From positions 586 to 12,489 of the forward strand of contig DJVZ01000003.1 in NCBI GenBank assembly GCA_002441395.1: a stretch of DNA of 11,904 bases, written 5' to 3'. Below, piece after piece: positions 1 through 6,240 of the stretch (positions within the stretch are counted from its first letter, which is position 1; each line of letters starts with the position of its first letter). The notes below the pieces were generated by a model. The model was not told the DNA's origin. It saw nothing but the letters and a program-made list of their open reading frames with translations, and searched no databases. A program made the position numbers and the translations under genes. The DNA comes from Spirochaetaceae bacterium UBA6243. Its GTDB lineage: Bacteria; Spirochaetota; Spirochaetia; Treponematales; Rectinemataceae.

Positions 1-1
1 T

Positions 2-655
2 CTACTTGCATGTCTTGAAATAACAATTTTTTACTATCTCCGGATCCGGGAAACTTCCATTGACGAAAAAAGGAGAGGTGTCGGGAATCTTGTTCTTGCA
101 GCCATTATTATTTTTTTGATAATGCTCCCTTTGAGGAAATCCAGCCTGCCGTTTGTCAACAATAGACCTATCGATATTGTTTTCTATTCGATTACCTTTT
201 TTCTTTTCGCTTTTATCGAGGAGTTGACTTTTCGCTATCTTCCCATGAATCAATTCATTACCTTAGCAAGGTTTGATGGAATTATTCGTACCAGGCCGAA
301 TATTCGGGATATCGCAACGATTCTTCTCTCCTCACTTCTTTTTTCGTTCGTGCATTTTGATATCACTCCTTCGGTTCTTGTGGGGCATTTGTTCTTTGGT
401 ATTCTGATGTGCCTGCTCTATCTGACGACAAAAAGACTGTGGCTGCTGGTCCTTGTCCACGGAATATACAAAATTTTCGCAATGCAGAACTCATCGGTCA
501 TCTATACGAGGCTTTTCTCTCAAGTATCCGGTTATAGAGCTCCTGATTTTGCTCCCGCCCCAGACCGAGAAGGACCTTCTCTTTACTTGTCTCGATCAGC
601 ACATAGGGCTCTTCCCGCTTCAATACGGCCAATCTCACTCTGCCGATATCCCTGA
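2..655 (+). CDS. CPBP-family intramembrane metalloprotease, 5'-partial, with an abnormal C-terminal tail
   Basis: The frame is open from the window edge, so the N-terminus is missing; an internal ATG lies at 116. Counting from that ATG, the CPBP (Abi/CAAX-protease-like) motifs are visible: EELTFR at residues 35-40 (the EExxxR motif), FSFVH at 76-80 (FxxxH), and HGIYK at 115-119 where HxxxN/D is usual. The third motif ends in Lys, so activity is uncertain. Hydrophobic stretches around 21-34, 67-80, 84-103 and 108-122 fit a multi-pass membrane protein. Known family roles are prenyl-protein processing, bacteriocin self-immunity and cleavage of membrane substrates; which applies here cannot be told. 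From about base 498 onward the frame reads antisense through a PH-domain gene remnant, and the last 50 or so residues are Pro/Arg/Ser-rich and unlike the family. The native 3' end was therefore probably lost in a rearrangement. The family call is firm; an intact function is doubtful. Confidence 0.75.
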   Translation, partial: LLACLEITIFYYLRIRETSIDEKRRGVGNLVLAAIIIFLIMLPLRKSSLPFVNNRPIDIVFYSITFFLFAFIEELTFRYLPMNQFITLARFDGIIRTRPNIRDIATILLSSLLFSFVHFDITPSVLVGHLFFGILMCLLYLTTKRLWLLVLVHGIYKIFAMQNSSVIYTRLFSQVSGYRAPDFAPAPDREGPSLYLSRSAHRALPASIRPISLCRYP

Positions 656-713
656 GCATATAATGTCCTGTCCTTACCCGCTGTGTTGACCCCTGGGGGC
701 ACCACTGGTACAT
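498..713 (-). pseudogene. 3' fragment of a bacterial PH-domain (bPH-type) protein gene
   Basis: The minus strand from about 713 down to the TGA at 498-500 encodes roughly 71 residues. They resemble the C-terminal half of small bacterial PH-domain proteins: a segment RTGHYMLRDIGRVRLAVL, then the strand PYVLIET, then a short helix QELYNRIL at the end. In that family the pattern is a glycine-containing turn, a strand ending in 'vrly', a strand ending in 'vvlIet', and a terminal helix. The N-terminal half and the usual membrane segments are absent. Upstream on this strand the frame only continues as the antisense of the ABC ATPase gene that starts at 741. The piece is therefore probably a truncated remnant, cut when the ABC cassette became joined here. 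It overlaps the tail of the CPBP gene convergently. An intact small ORF starting at the ATG at 713 is possible, but I see no good ribosome binding site for it. Confidence 0.5.
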
Positions 714-714
714 T
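686..714 (+). promoter_or_regulatory. Candidate promoter for the NatAB-like ABC operon
   Basis: A -35-like TTGACC (686-691) is followed after 17 bp by TACATT (709-714). TG at 706-707 gives an extended -10 (TGnTACATT). Transcription would start near 721, just before the AAAGGAGGGG ribosome binding site at 725-734 and the ATG at 741. The promoter lies inside the end of the PH-domain remnant. The geometry is good, but it rests on motif matching alone. Confidence 0.4.
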
Positions 715-740
715 GTGTATCGATAAAGGAGGGGCCGATT

Positions 741-1652
741 ATGATAACGGTCGAGAATGTCTACAAAGCCTACTCGAACGTACAGGCGGTCGCGGGTCTT
801 TCCTTCGAAGCCAGACAGGGAGAGATTTTCGGCCTGATCGGCCCCAACGGGGCGGGCAAGTCGACTATGATACGCATGATCATGAACATCCTCGCCCCGG
901 ATTCCGGCACGATTCGTTTCGACGGAGAACCCCTCTCGGAGGCCGACAAGGATCGGATCGGCTATCTTCCCGAGGAGCGGGGCCTGTACAGGAAGGCGAA
1001 ACTGGGCGAGGTCCTCGAGTACCTCGCCGCCATCAAGGGGGCCAAGCCCGCCGACTACCGCCCCTCCATCGACGCGTGGCTCGAGCGCTTCGGGCTCTCC
1101 GAATGGAAGCTCCGCAAGGTGCAGGAACTCTCCAAGGGCATGGCGCAGAAGGCTCAATTTATCGGCGCGATCGCCCACAACCCCTCAGTAGTGCTCTTCG
1201 ACGAGCCCTTCTCGGGCCTCGATCCCCTGGCGCAGGACGAGCTCCTGGCCGTCATGGTCGAACTCAAGCAGAAGGGGGTGACTGTCCTCTTCTCCACCCA
1301 TATCATGGAGCACGCGGAGAAGATCTGCGAGCGGATCCTCCTCATCGACAAGGGAAAGGAAGTTGTCTACGGCTCCATGGCGGACATCAAGACCCGGTAT
1401 GGCCACAACGCCGTCCAGCTGGAGTTCGACGGGGACGCATCCTTCGTGGCGGGCCTCGATTTTGTCGAGTCGGTGGTGTCCTATCCGCGCTGGATCGAAG
1501 TCGAGTTGAAGGATGGCGCCGACGCGGACCTCCTCTTCAGGGCCATCGCCGGCCAGCTCAAGGTGCGGCGCTTCGAGACGGTGGCGCCCTCGCTGCACAA
1601 GATATTCATCCGCATCGTCGGCGGGGAGGAGGCGCAGAATGTCCAGGCTTAA
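741..1652 (+). CDS. ABC transporter ATP-binding protein, NatA/YhaQ-like
   Basis: This 303-residue protein is a complete ABC ATPase. Walker A GPNGAGKS lies at 34-41, the signature LSKGM at 130-134 (a variant of LSGGQ), Walker B VVLFDEP at 150-156, the D-loop SGLDP at 158-162, and the switch His at 187 in STH. The Q-loop position reads YLPEERGLY (75-83), with Glu where Gln is usual; this variant is common in the NatA-like branch. The roughly 80 residues after the nucleotide-binding domain fit the C-terminal extension (DUF4162 type) seen in these ATPases. A strong ribosome binding site, AAAGGAGGGG at 725-734, supports the ATG at 741. It overlaps the following permease gene by 14 nt, so the two are translationally coupled and form an exporter. 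NatAB relatives export sodium, and others handle peptides or drugs; the substrate here is not readable from sequence. Confidence 0.9.
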   Translation: MITVENVYKAYSNVQAVAGLSFEARQGEIFGLIGPNGAGKSTMIRMIMNILAPDSGTIRFDGEPLSEADKDRIGYLPEERGLYRKAKLGEVLEYLAAIKGAKPADYRPSIDAWLERFGLSEWKLRKVQELSKGMAQKAQFIGAIAHNPSVVLFDEPFSGLDPLAQDELLAVMVELKQKGVTVLFSTHIMEHAEKICERILLIDKGKEVVYGSMADIKTRYGHNAVQLEFDGDASFVAGLDFVESVVSYPRWIEVELKDGADADLLFRAIAGQLKVRRFETVAPSLHKIFIRIVGGEEAQNVQA

Positions 1653-2874
1653 GCATGTGATCCGCCATGAGTTCAGGCTGACCGCCGCGAACAAGACCTT
1701 CGTCATTCTCACCATTCTGGGGCCTTTCCTCATCTTCGCCATCACTGTCCTGCCCGCGCTTCTGGCCCAATCGCCAGGCTCCGTAGCGTCCGGCAAGCCT
1801 CTCGCCCTCTACGGCGCGCCTCCCGCGGTGGAGCAGGCCCTCGCGGCCGCCTTTTCAGGCATGGACATCGAGGTGGAGCGGGTCGACGACGTGGCGGCCG
1901 CCAAGGCTTCGGTGGCGGAAGATGCCCGGATCGCCTTCCTCTCCATCGAGCCTGGGTGGCCCGACGGCGGCAAGGCCGTCTGGTACTCGAAGAGTGGCTC
2001 CGAGGTTGCGCTCTACAGTGCTGCTTCAGCCGTCCTCGAAGCGGCGGCGCGTGAGACCCGCATCGTGGAAAGCGGCATCGATCCGGCTCTGGTTGCCAAA
2101 GTCCTCTCTCCTCCCTCCTTCGAGGTCATCAAGCTCGACAAGGGTGGCGCGGAAGAGGCGCGTGGCAGCGGGTCTTTCGTCGAAGCGCTCATGACGGTGC
2201 TTGTCTTCATCATGCTCATCTACATGACCGTCCTGCTCTACGGCCAGATGATCGGCCGCTCGGTCGTCACCGAAAAGACATCCAAGACCGTGGAGATCAT
2301 GCTCTCCAGCGTGAAGAGCCGGGACCTCCTGTTCGGCAAGATACTCGGCCTGGGCCTAGCCGGTCTTCTTCAGTATGCGGTATGGGTATCCATGGCCTTC
2401 CTCCTCAAGCAATTCGTGGGGCCTCTTCTGAGACTCTCGGTGCCCGCGGGCATTTCGGCCGGGAATCTGGCCTGGCTCGTCGTCTTCTTCATTCTCGGCT
2501 TCTTCCTCTACTCTTCCGCCTACGCGGCCCTGGGGGCTGCCAGTGAGGACGAGCAGCAGCTTGGACAGATGGCCTGGCCTCTCATCATGTTTCTCATCGT
2601 GCCCCTCGTCATGATCAGCACCCTCGTATCCAACCCGGACTCCACGCTGGTGGTGGTTCTCTCCCTCTTTCCCATGACGAGTCCCATCGTCATGCTCGCC
2701 CGCGTCCTCGTCTCCTCCCCTCCGGTCTGGCAACTGGCCCTCTGCCTCGTGCTCCTCGTCGCGGCCGTGGCGGGCATGGCAATCCTGGCGGCCAAGATTT
2801 TCCGTGTGGGTATTCTGATGACGGGCAAGAGGCCCAAGCTGAAAGAGGTGCTGCGCTGGGTGACCGTGAAGTGA
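1639..2874 (+). CDS. ABC-2 family permease, NatB/YhaP-like
   Basis: The 411-residue start at 1639 is chosen because it gives a typical N-terminus (MSRLKHVIRHEF) and lies behind a GGGGAGGAGG stretch at 1622-1631; the upstream open frame is only the shadow of the ATPase gene. Topology: one membrane helix at about 20-43, a large soluble loop at about 44-180 expected outside the membrane, then a cluster of helices at about 181-203, 235-257, 276-300, 312-331, 334-355 and 363-390. The sequence TEKTSKTVEIMLSSV (211-225) after the second helix is characteristic of the COG1668 NatB group. It forms the membrane channel for the ATPase encoded just upstream, with a 14-nt overlap. The large outer domain and helix arrangement match Na+-efflux-type and related exporters, but the cargo is unknown. 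Confidence 0.88.
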   Translation: MSRLKHVIRHEFRLTAANKTFVILTILGPFLIFAITVLPALLAQSPGSVASGKPLALYGAPPAVEQALAAAFSGMDIEVERVDDVAAAKASVAEDARIAFLSIEPGWPDGGKAVWYSKSGSEVALYSAASAVLEAAARETRIVESGIDPALVAKVLSPPSFEVIKLDKGGAEEARGSGSFVEALMTVLVFIMLIYMTVLLYGQMIGRSVVTEKTSKTVEIMLSSVKSRDLLFGKILGLGLAGLLQYAVWVSMAFLLKQFVGPLLRLSVPAGISAGNLAWLVVFFILGFFLYSSAYAALGAASEDEQQLGQMAWPLIMFLIVPLVMISTLVSNPDSTLVVVLSLFPMTSPIVMLARVLVSSPPVWQLALCLVLLVAAVAGMAILAAKIFRVGILMTGKRPKLKEVLRWVTVK

Positions 2875-3070
2875 GCCGCGCGACGTAGCCCCAACAGAGG
2901 GGCAGCATAGGCGCGCCGCGGCACAGCTATGATCGTGATCTTTATATGGAGAGACCGCAGTATCGCCATCGCCGGCGATTTTCATTGATTCGCCCGCGAC
3001 TTCTTTATCTTGCGGCCGACTTTGTGACATGCCGGTTTTCCCTCGCTCGAATATTTTTCCTTACAAATCC
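2875..3070. other. Intergenic region after the NatAB-like operon
   Basis: No gene is supported here; the minus-strand open frames crossing it are shadows of the permease gene. Two weak stems are visible. GCCCC (2888-2892) pairs with GGGGC (2899-2903). ATCGCC (2962-2967) can pair with GGCGAT (2974-2979), followed by TTTTC, which could be a weak terminator for the upstream operon. The same area contains a 12-bp perfect palindrome (2968-2979). Composition becomes AT-rich from about 3045 toward the next promoter. Confidence 0.35.
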
Positions 3071-3123
3071 TTGACAAAAATTCAAGATAATATTAGTGTA
3101 ATATATAACTAATACACTAGGAG
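3071..3123 (+). promoter_or_regulatory. Promoter and inverted-repeat operator of the YtrA-type operon
   Basis: TTGACA at 3071-3076 is a perfect -35 hexamer, but no good -10 sits 17 bp away. TGTAAT at 3097-3102 would need a 20-bp spacer. An alternative pair is TTCAAG (3081-3086) with TATAAC (3104-3109), 17 bp apart. Over the same stretch lies a perfect 7-bp inverted repeat, TAGTGTA (3094-3100) and TACACTA (3113-3119), with further partial symmetry inside and 12 bp between the arms. The right arm abuts and slightly overlaps the AGGAG ribosome binding site (3119-3123) of the ATG at 3130. A bound dimer would cover the promoter and start region. The GntR-family protein encoded third in this operon is the obvious ligand. 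The repeat is seen directly; the regulator assignment is inferred. Confidence 0.6.
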
Positions 3124-3129
3124 TGTATC

Positions 3130-4038
3130 ATGATACACATCGAATCCATGACGTTCGGGTATGGCAAGAGGCCGCTCTTCGAGGGCCTCGATCTGAATCT
3201 CGAACCAGGAACGGCCTACGGGCTTCTTGGCTTGAACGGAGCCGGAAAGACGAGCCTCCTGAAGCTTCTCGCCGGAGCCCTTTGTCCTCAGTCCGGGACA
3301 ATCCGCGTCTTCGGGGAGGAACCCTGGCGCAAAAAAGCCTCCTTCCTCGCCGATACGATCTTCGTCCCCGAGGACCCTTGGGTGCCCGCGGTGAAGCCCA
3401 GCGCATGGCTCGACCGCTATGCCGTCTTCCGTCCGGCATTCGACCGCGAGCGTTTCGCGGCCTTATCGCGTGAATTCGCCCTGGAGGAGGACAAGCTGCT
3501 TACCAGGTATTCCTACGGCCAGCGCAAGAAATTCACCCTCGCCGCGGCACTGGCGAGCGGCGCCCGCCTCATCCTTCTGGACGAGCCGACAAACGGACTC
3601 GACATTCCCTCGAAGTCCCAGTTCAGGCGGGCCCTCGCCCAGTCGGTCGATCCCGACCGGATCGTCATCGTGTCCACCCATCAGGTGCGCGACCTCGAGC
3701 GGGTGATCGACCCCGCGCTGATTGTCCACGGGGGAAAGATACTCTTCCGGCTCGGTTCGGACCTCATGGCCGAGAGACTTGGCGCGGCCCATGTCAGCGA
3801 ACTGAGCCCCGATGTCGTCTACGCCGAAAAAGACAGAGTGGGCTACTCGGCCCTTCTCGAGCTCGGCCATGGCACCGGCGCTGACGATGTCCAGGCCGCG
3901 GATCTCGAACTCGTCTTCAACGCGGCCATCGCCTCGCCCGATCGCCTTAAGACCGCACTCTCGGGGGCACAACTTCCTCCGCTCGATCCGGCGGACGCGG
4001 CCGTGAGAGAGTACGGCGAAAAGGAGGAGGCACAATGA
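3130..4038 (+). CDS. ABC transporter ATP-binding protein of a YtrA-type operon
   Basis: This 302-residue ABC ATPase has Walker A GLNGAGKT at 34-41, signature YSYGQ at 127-131, Walker B LILLDEP at 147-153, the D-loop NGLDIP at 155-160, and the switch His at 184. The Q-loop region reads FVPEDPW (78-84), lacking the usual Gln. The last 90 or so residues are a C-terminal extension with no motif I recognise. The start is supported by AGGAG at 3119-3123. The stop overlaps the next start as ATGA (4035-4038), so it is coupled to the membrane protein gene that follows. ATPases with this gene order and a GntR regulator commonly belong to envelope-stress or peptide-antibiotic response exporters such as YtrBC. 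That role is inferred from context, not shown by the sequence. Confidence 0.88.
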   Translation: MIHIESMTFGYGKRPLFEGLDLNLEPGTAYGLLGLNGAGKTSLLKLLAGALCPQSGTIRVFGEEPWRKKASFLADTIFVPEDPWVPAVKPSAWLDRYAVFRPAFDRERFAALSREFALEEDKLLTRYSYGQRKKFTLAAALASGARLILLDEPTNGLDIPSKSQFRRALAQSVDPDRIVIVSTHQVRDLERVIDPALIVHGGKILFRLGSDLMAERLGAAHVSELSPDVVYAEKDRVGYSALLELGHGTGADDVQAADLELVFNAAIASPDRLKTALSGAQLPPLDPADAAVREYGEKEEAQ

Positions 4039-4835
4039 AAATGACGAAAGAAACACTGCGCAAACCCTTCAGCGCGGCACGGGTTGTCCTCCTCGCGAAG
4101 AATCGCGCCCTGGAAGACCTGCCAGCCTTCGGCATAGGCGCCGGAATTCTGGCGGGGCTAAATCTGCTTACCATCATCGCAACTAGACGAGCCATGATGA
4201 ACGACTCGAACGGACAGTCCTGGGCAGTCATCATAAGCATCGCCGGATTTTTCCTCGCCGCGGCAGCCTTCAAGGGCATGCACGACGGGCGCGCGGGCAC
4301 CGAATGGATTCTTCTTCCCGCCACAAGTCTGGAAAAATACACGGCCGCCCTGGTTTTCTACGCGATCATATATCCGCTCGTCGCCGCGGCGACCGCGACG
4401 GCGCTTTCGGCGCTCCTCTCGCTCGTCGAACTGATCGCCGGCGGCCCTGGTGGAAGGATATGGAATCCGCTCTCCGCCGGATTCGACGGATGGGTCAATT
4501 ACGCCACGGGAGCCCTCATCTTCGCCGCCGGCTCGGCTGCGTTCAGAAAAAGAGCCTTCATCAAAACGGTGGGGGTAAGCGTCGCATACGCGCTTGCCTG
4601 TATGGGACTCCTTCTTGCCGGGATGTTGTTGATCAGGAGGGTCCAGGGACTCCCTCTGTCGTTTACAGGCTCCTTCCAAAACGAGATGAGCTTTTCGGGC
4701 AATATCACGCCCGGCGCCCAGCGCGCGATGGATGTGATAGAGAAGATAGTACGTTACGCCCTTATACCACTCTTCGCTATTTTCTACGGTTACTTCCGCG
4801 TCGCGGAGAAGGAAGCGCGCGATGAGGTTCAGTGA
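4035..4835 (+). CDS. Membrane permease subunit partnering the YtrA-type ATPase
   Basis: This 266-residue protein has about six hydrophobic segments, at roughly 30-50, 62-82, 103-133, 155-170, 174-200 and 239-255, and a basic N-terminus. The stretch WILLPATSLEKYTAAL (91-106), between the second and third helices, resembles the 'LP.s..Ek' motif of small ABC-2-type membrane subunits encoded beside GntR regulators. The ribosome binding site AAGGAGG at about 4020-4027 and the ATGA overlap with the ATPase stop support the start; a second ATG at 4041 is a less favoured alternative. It presumably forms the channel with the ATPase. Sequence identity in such subunits is low, so I call the type from topology and context rather than a specific family, and the substrate is unknown. 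Confidence 0.75.
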   Translation: MKMTKETLRKPFSAARVVLLAKNRALEDLPAFGIGAGILAGLNLLTIIATRRAMMNDSNGQSWAVIISIAGFFLAAAAFKGMHDGRAGTEWILLPATSLEKYTAALVFYAIIYPLVAAATATALSALLSLVELIAGGPGGRIWNPLSAGFDGWVNYATGALIFAAGSAAFRKRAFIKTVGVSVAYALACMGLLLAGMLLIRRVQGLPLSFTGSFQNEMSFSGNITPGAQRAMDVIEKIVRYALIPLFAIFYGYFRVAEKEARDEVQ

Positions 4836-5211
4836 TCAAAAGCCGATATTCAGCCAGATAGCCGAACTGCTGGAGAACGATATCATCGCGGAACGGATTC
4901 CCGCGGGGGCGCGGCTCCCATCGGCGAGAGATCTCGCCTCATCACTCGAAGTGAATCCCAACACGGCCGCCCGGGCCCTGCAGTCCCTGGCGGAGCTGGG
5001 GGTCGCGCAGGTCGAACGGGGCACTGGCTACTATGTCTCCGAAGCCGGCGCCGCGAAGGTTCGCGAATTCAGGAAAAGAAGCTTCCTCGACGAAGAGCTG
5101 CCGAGACTCTTCAGGTCCATGGCAGATCTAGGCGTCACGCTTGAAGACATCGAAGCGAGGTGGAGAGGCTTTATCGCTTCCGCAACCGAGAAAAAGGATG
5201 GAATATCATGA
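4822..5211 (+). CDS. GntR-family transcriptional regulator, YtrA subfamily
   Basis: This 129-residue protein has an N-terminal winged helix-turn-helix (about 8-73), with the GntR hallmark LPSARDLASSLEVNPNTAAR at 32-51 followed by ALQSLAELG and the wing VERGTGYYV (64-72). The short C-terminal part (about 74-129) is mainly helical and too small for a FadR or UbiC effector domain, which is the YtrA pattern. It overlaps the permease gene by 14 nt and is read from purine-rich sequence at about 4804-4815. Its stop overlaps the start of the next small gene (ATGA at 5208-5211). YtrA proteins usually repress their own ABC operon until an envelope stress or antibiotic signal appears. The inverted repeat at 3094-3119 is its likely operator. 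In many YtrA operons the regulator comes first; here it is third. Confidence 0.9.
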   Translation: MRFSDQKPIFSQIAELLENDIIAERIPAGARLPSARDLASSLEVNPNTAARALQSLAELGVAQVERGTGYYVSEAGAAKVREFRKRSFLDEELPRLFRSMADLGVTLEDIEARWRGFIASATEKKDGIS

Positions 5212-5303
5212 AAACAAGCTCGAAATTGCTCATTGCTTTCGGCGTCGCGACACTGATAGTCATAATCGTCTCAGCGATCATTCTGGGCCCCGCGATAGCC
5301 TGA
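5208..5303 (+). pseudogene. Truncated small membrane protein, last gene of the YtrA-type operon
   Basis: A 31-codon frame starts with ATG overlapping the GntR stop (ATGA) and ends at TGA 5301-5303. It encodes a basic N-terminus (MKTSSKLLIAF) followed by one strongly hydrophobic helix ending in GPAIA. This looks like the signal-anchor start of a longer exported or membrane-anchored protein, of the kind often encoded last in such operons. Immediately after the stop, the sequence turns into a fragment of an unrelated femAB-like gene. I therefore read it as the 5' end of a gene whose remainder was deleted. It could still be expressed as a single-pass micropeptide, since its coupling to the operon is intact. 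The frame and overlap are seen directly; the truncation is inferred. Confidence 0.5.
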
Positions 5304-5311
5304 ACCATCGG

Positions 5312-5500
5312 GTGGCGGCGGCTACGGCCGTGGCCCCCCACCCTGATCCCGAGCATCCCCTCTATGGTCTCTACCGCTTCAAGAGCGGATTCGGAGGCAC
5401 GATGCCGCACCGCCAGGGCACTTGGGACTACCCCTACGACCAGAATGCCTATGAAGTCTACTGCGCCCGTGAGTCAGCCTCAGCTGGATTTCACCTCTGA
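5312..5500 (+). pseudogene. 3' fragment of a FemA/FemB-family (peptidoglycan interpeptide bridge) transferase gene
   Basis: The plus-strand frame ending at TGA 5498-5500 reads DPEHPLYGLYRFKSGFGG and then HRQGTWDYPYDQNAYEVY. This matches the well-conserved C-terminal region of FemAB-type lipid II:aminoacyl transferases, where HPLYGLYRFKTGFGG and HRPGCWDYP are typical. Full-length family members are well over 300 residues; here only the last 55 or so remain. The upstream part of this frame is just the antitypical reading of the GntR and small membrane genes, and has no start of its own. FemAB enzymes add amino acids to the peptidoglycan stem peptide in the cytoplasm. The fragment lacks the acyl-CoA N-acyltransferase fold, so it cannot be active. 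It marks a deletion or insertion junction at about 5304-5330. Confidence 0.7.
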
Positions 5501-5507
5501 GAGGGAG

Positions 5508-5528
5508 TGCGGCGTGGTAGGCGCCGCA
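5508..5528 (+). terminator. GC-rich stem-loop after the femAB remnant
   Basis: TGCGGCG (5508-5514) and CGCCGCA (5522-5528) form a perfect 7-bp stem with a 7-nt loop, just after the stop codon at 5500. There is no following T-tract, so it is only a weak candidate terminator, possibly inherited with the femAB fragment. Confidence 0.25.
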
Positions 5529-5609
5529 GTATACATTGGAAAATTTCATCAATCCTAATCCCAGGATATATTTCATCATAAGCAGAGACAGAGAAGACAA
5601 TGCGTCTTA

Positions 5610-5638
5610 TTGACAATATGCAGTAATAACATTATAAT
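5610..5638 (+). promoter_or_regulatory. Consensus sigma-70-type promoter of the mazEF-like module
   Basis: TTGACA (5610-5615) and TATAAT (5633-5638) are both perfect hexamers with exactly 17 bp between them. Transcription should start near 5645. That excludes the ATG at 5644 and favours the antitoxin start at 5659, behind GAGG at 5648-5651. A 5-bp inverted repeat GTAAT (5623-5627) / ATTAC (5637-5641) straddles the -10 and could take part in autoregulation. Confidence 0.8.
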
Positions 5639-5658
5639 TACATATGAGAGGTGTTGTT

Positions 5659-5907
5659 ATGTTAATCTCTGTTATTCCTATAGGAAACTCAAGGGGTATC
5701 CGACTGCCCAAAGCAATCCTCGACCAACTCCATGTCTCTGATACACTCGAACTCGAGGTTGAAGACCAACAGATAATCTTAAAACCAGTGACAAAAAAAC
5801 CACGGCACAACTGGAATGAAGCATTTATCAAAATGCATCAAGAACAACAAGATACTATGCTTCTTCCCGAAACTAAGGTGCCTGAGGCGTTTGAATGGGA
5901 ATGGTAA
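5659..5907 (+). CDS. mazE: MazE/AbrB-type antitoxin
   Basis: This 82-residue protein has an N-terminal swapped-hairpin (AbrB/SpoVT) DNA-binding domain at about 1-45: VIPIGNSRGIRLPKAIL, then LELEVEDQQIILKPV. The acidic/aromatic C-terminus (about 50-82, ending EAFEWEW) is the kind of flexible tail that wraps the MazF toxin. I chose the ATG at 5659 over the in-frame ATG at 5644 because the conserved fold begins at 'MLISVI', the ribosome binding site GAGG (5648-5651) is correctly spaced, and the promoter would start transcripts around 5645. It overlaps the toxin gene by 13 nt. It should neutralise the toxin and, with it, repress the promoter just upstream. Codon use is much more AT-rich than in the genes on either side, consistent with acquisition. 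Confidence 0.88.
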   Translation: MLISVIPIGNSRGIRLPKAILDQLHVSDTLELEVEDQQIILKPVTKKPRHNWNEAFIKMHQEQQDTMLLPETKVPEAFEWEW

Positions 5908-6224
5908 TCAATCAATACGAAGTGTATTTAGTGGACCTGGATCCAACACAAGGTCATGAAATCCAGAAAACGAGGCCTTGTGTTGTGCTGTCTCCAGATG
6001 AAATGAATCATAATATCAGTACCATTATTGTAGCGCCCATGACGACAAAATCGCATCCCTATCCGACGAGAATTGAAGTGAATTTCAATAATAAGGATGG
6101 ATGGATTGTTCTCGATCAAATAAGAACGATTGATAAAACACGATTAGTAAAAAAAATGGGAAAGATTGATAGAAAAATCATTCATAATGTAAAAAAAGTA
6201 ATTAAAGAAATGCTGGTTGATTAA
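5895..6224 (+). CDS. mazF: MazF/PemK-family mRNA interferase toxin
   Basis: This 109-residue protein matches MazF/PemK. An N-terminal strand YEVYLVDLDPTQGHEIQKTR (residues 8-27) carries the conserved G-x-E...R region, followed by PCVVLSPDEMN, then IIVAPMTTK. The strand LDQIRTIDKTRLVKKMG contains the conserved D-Q-[IV]-R-[TA]-[IV]-D active-site segment. The family cleaves single-stranded mRNA at short specific sequences and halts translation in the cytoplasm. All the usual landmarks and the normal length are present, so the toxin is probably active. GAGG at 5884-5887 favours the ATG at 5895 over the one at 5901. It is co-transcribed with, and translationally coupled to, the antitoxin. The recognition sequence cannot be deduced. 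Confidence 0.92.
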   Translation: MGMVINQYEVYLVDLDPTQGHEIQKTRPCVVLSPDEMNHNISTIIVAPMTTKSHPYPTRIEVNFNNKDGWIVLDQIRTIDKTRLVKKMGKIDRKIIHNVKKVIKEMLVD

Positions 6225-6240
6225 AACCAAAATTCCAATC

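Noticed and set aside
2..253. Minus-strand 83-codon open frame at the window start
   Set aside because: It is antisense to the CPBP gene, which carries recognisable motifs; the product is low-complexity and basic, with no family pattern.
683..1660. Long plus-strand open frame of 325 codons overlapping the NatA-like ATPase gene
   Set aside because: It is Arg/Gly/Pro-rich with no family resemblance, and lies out of frame with a clear ABC ATPase; it is a shadow of high-GC coding DNA.
2356..3030. Minus-strand open frame extending from the permease gene into the intergenic region
   Set aside because: It is antisense to membrane helices of the permease, gives a His/Gly/Glu-rich product with no recognisable motif, and has no ribosome binding site.
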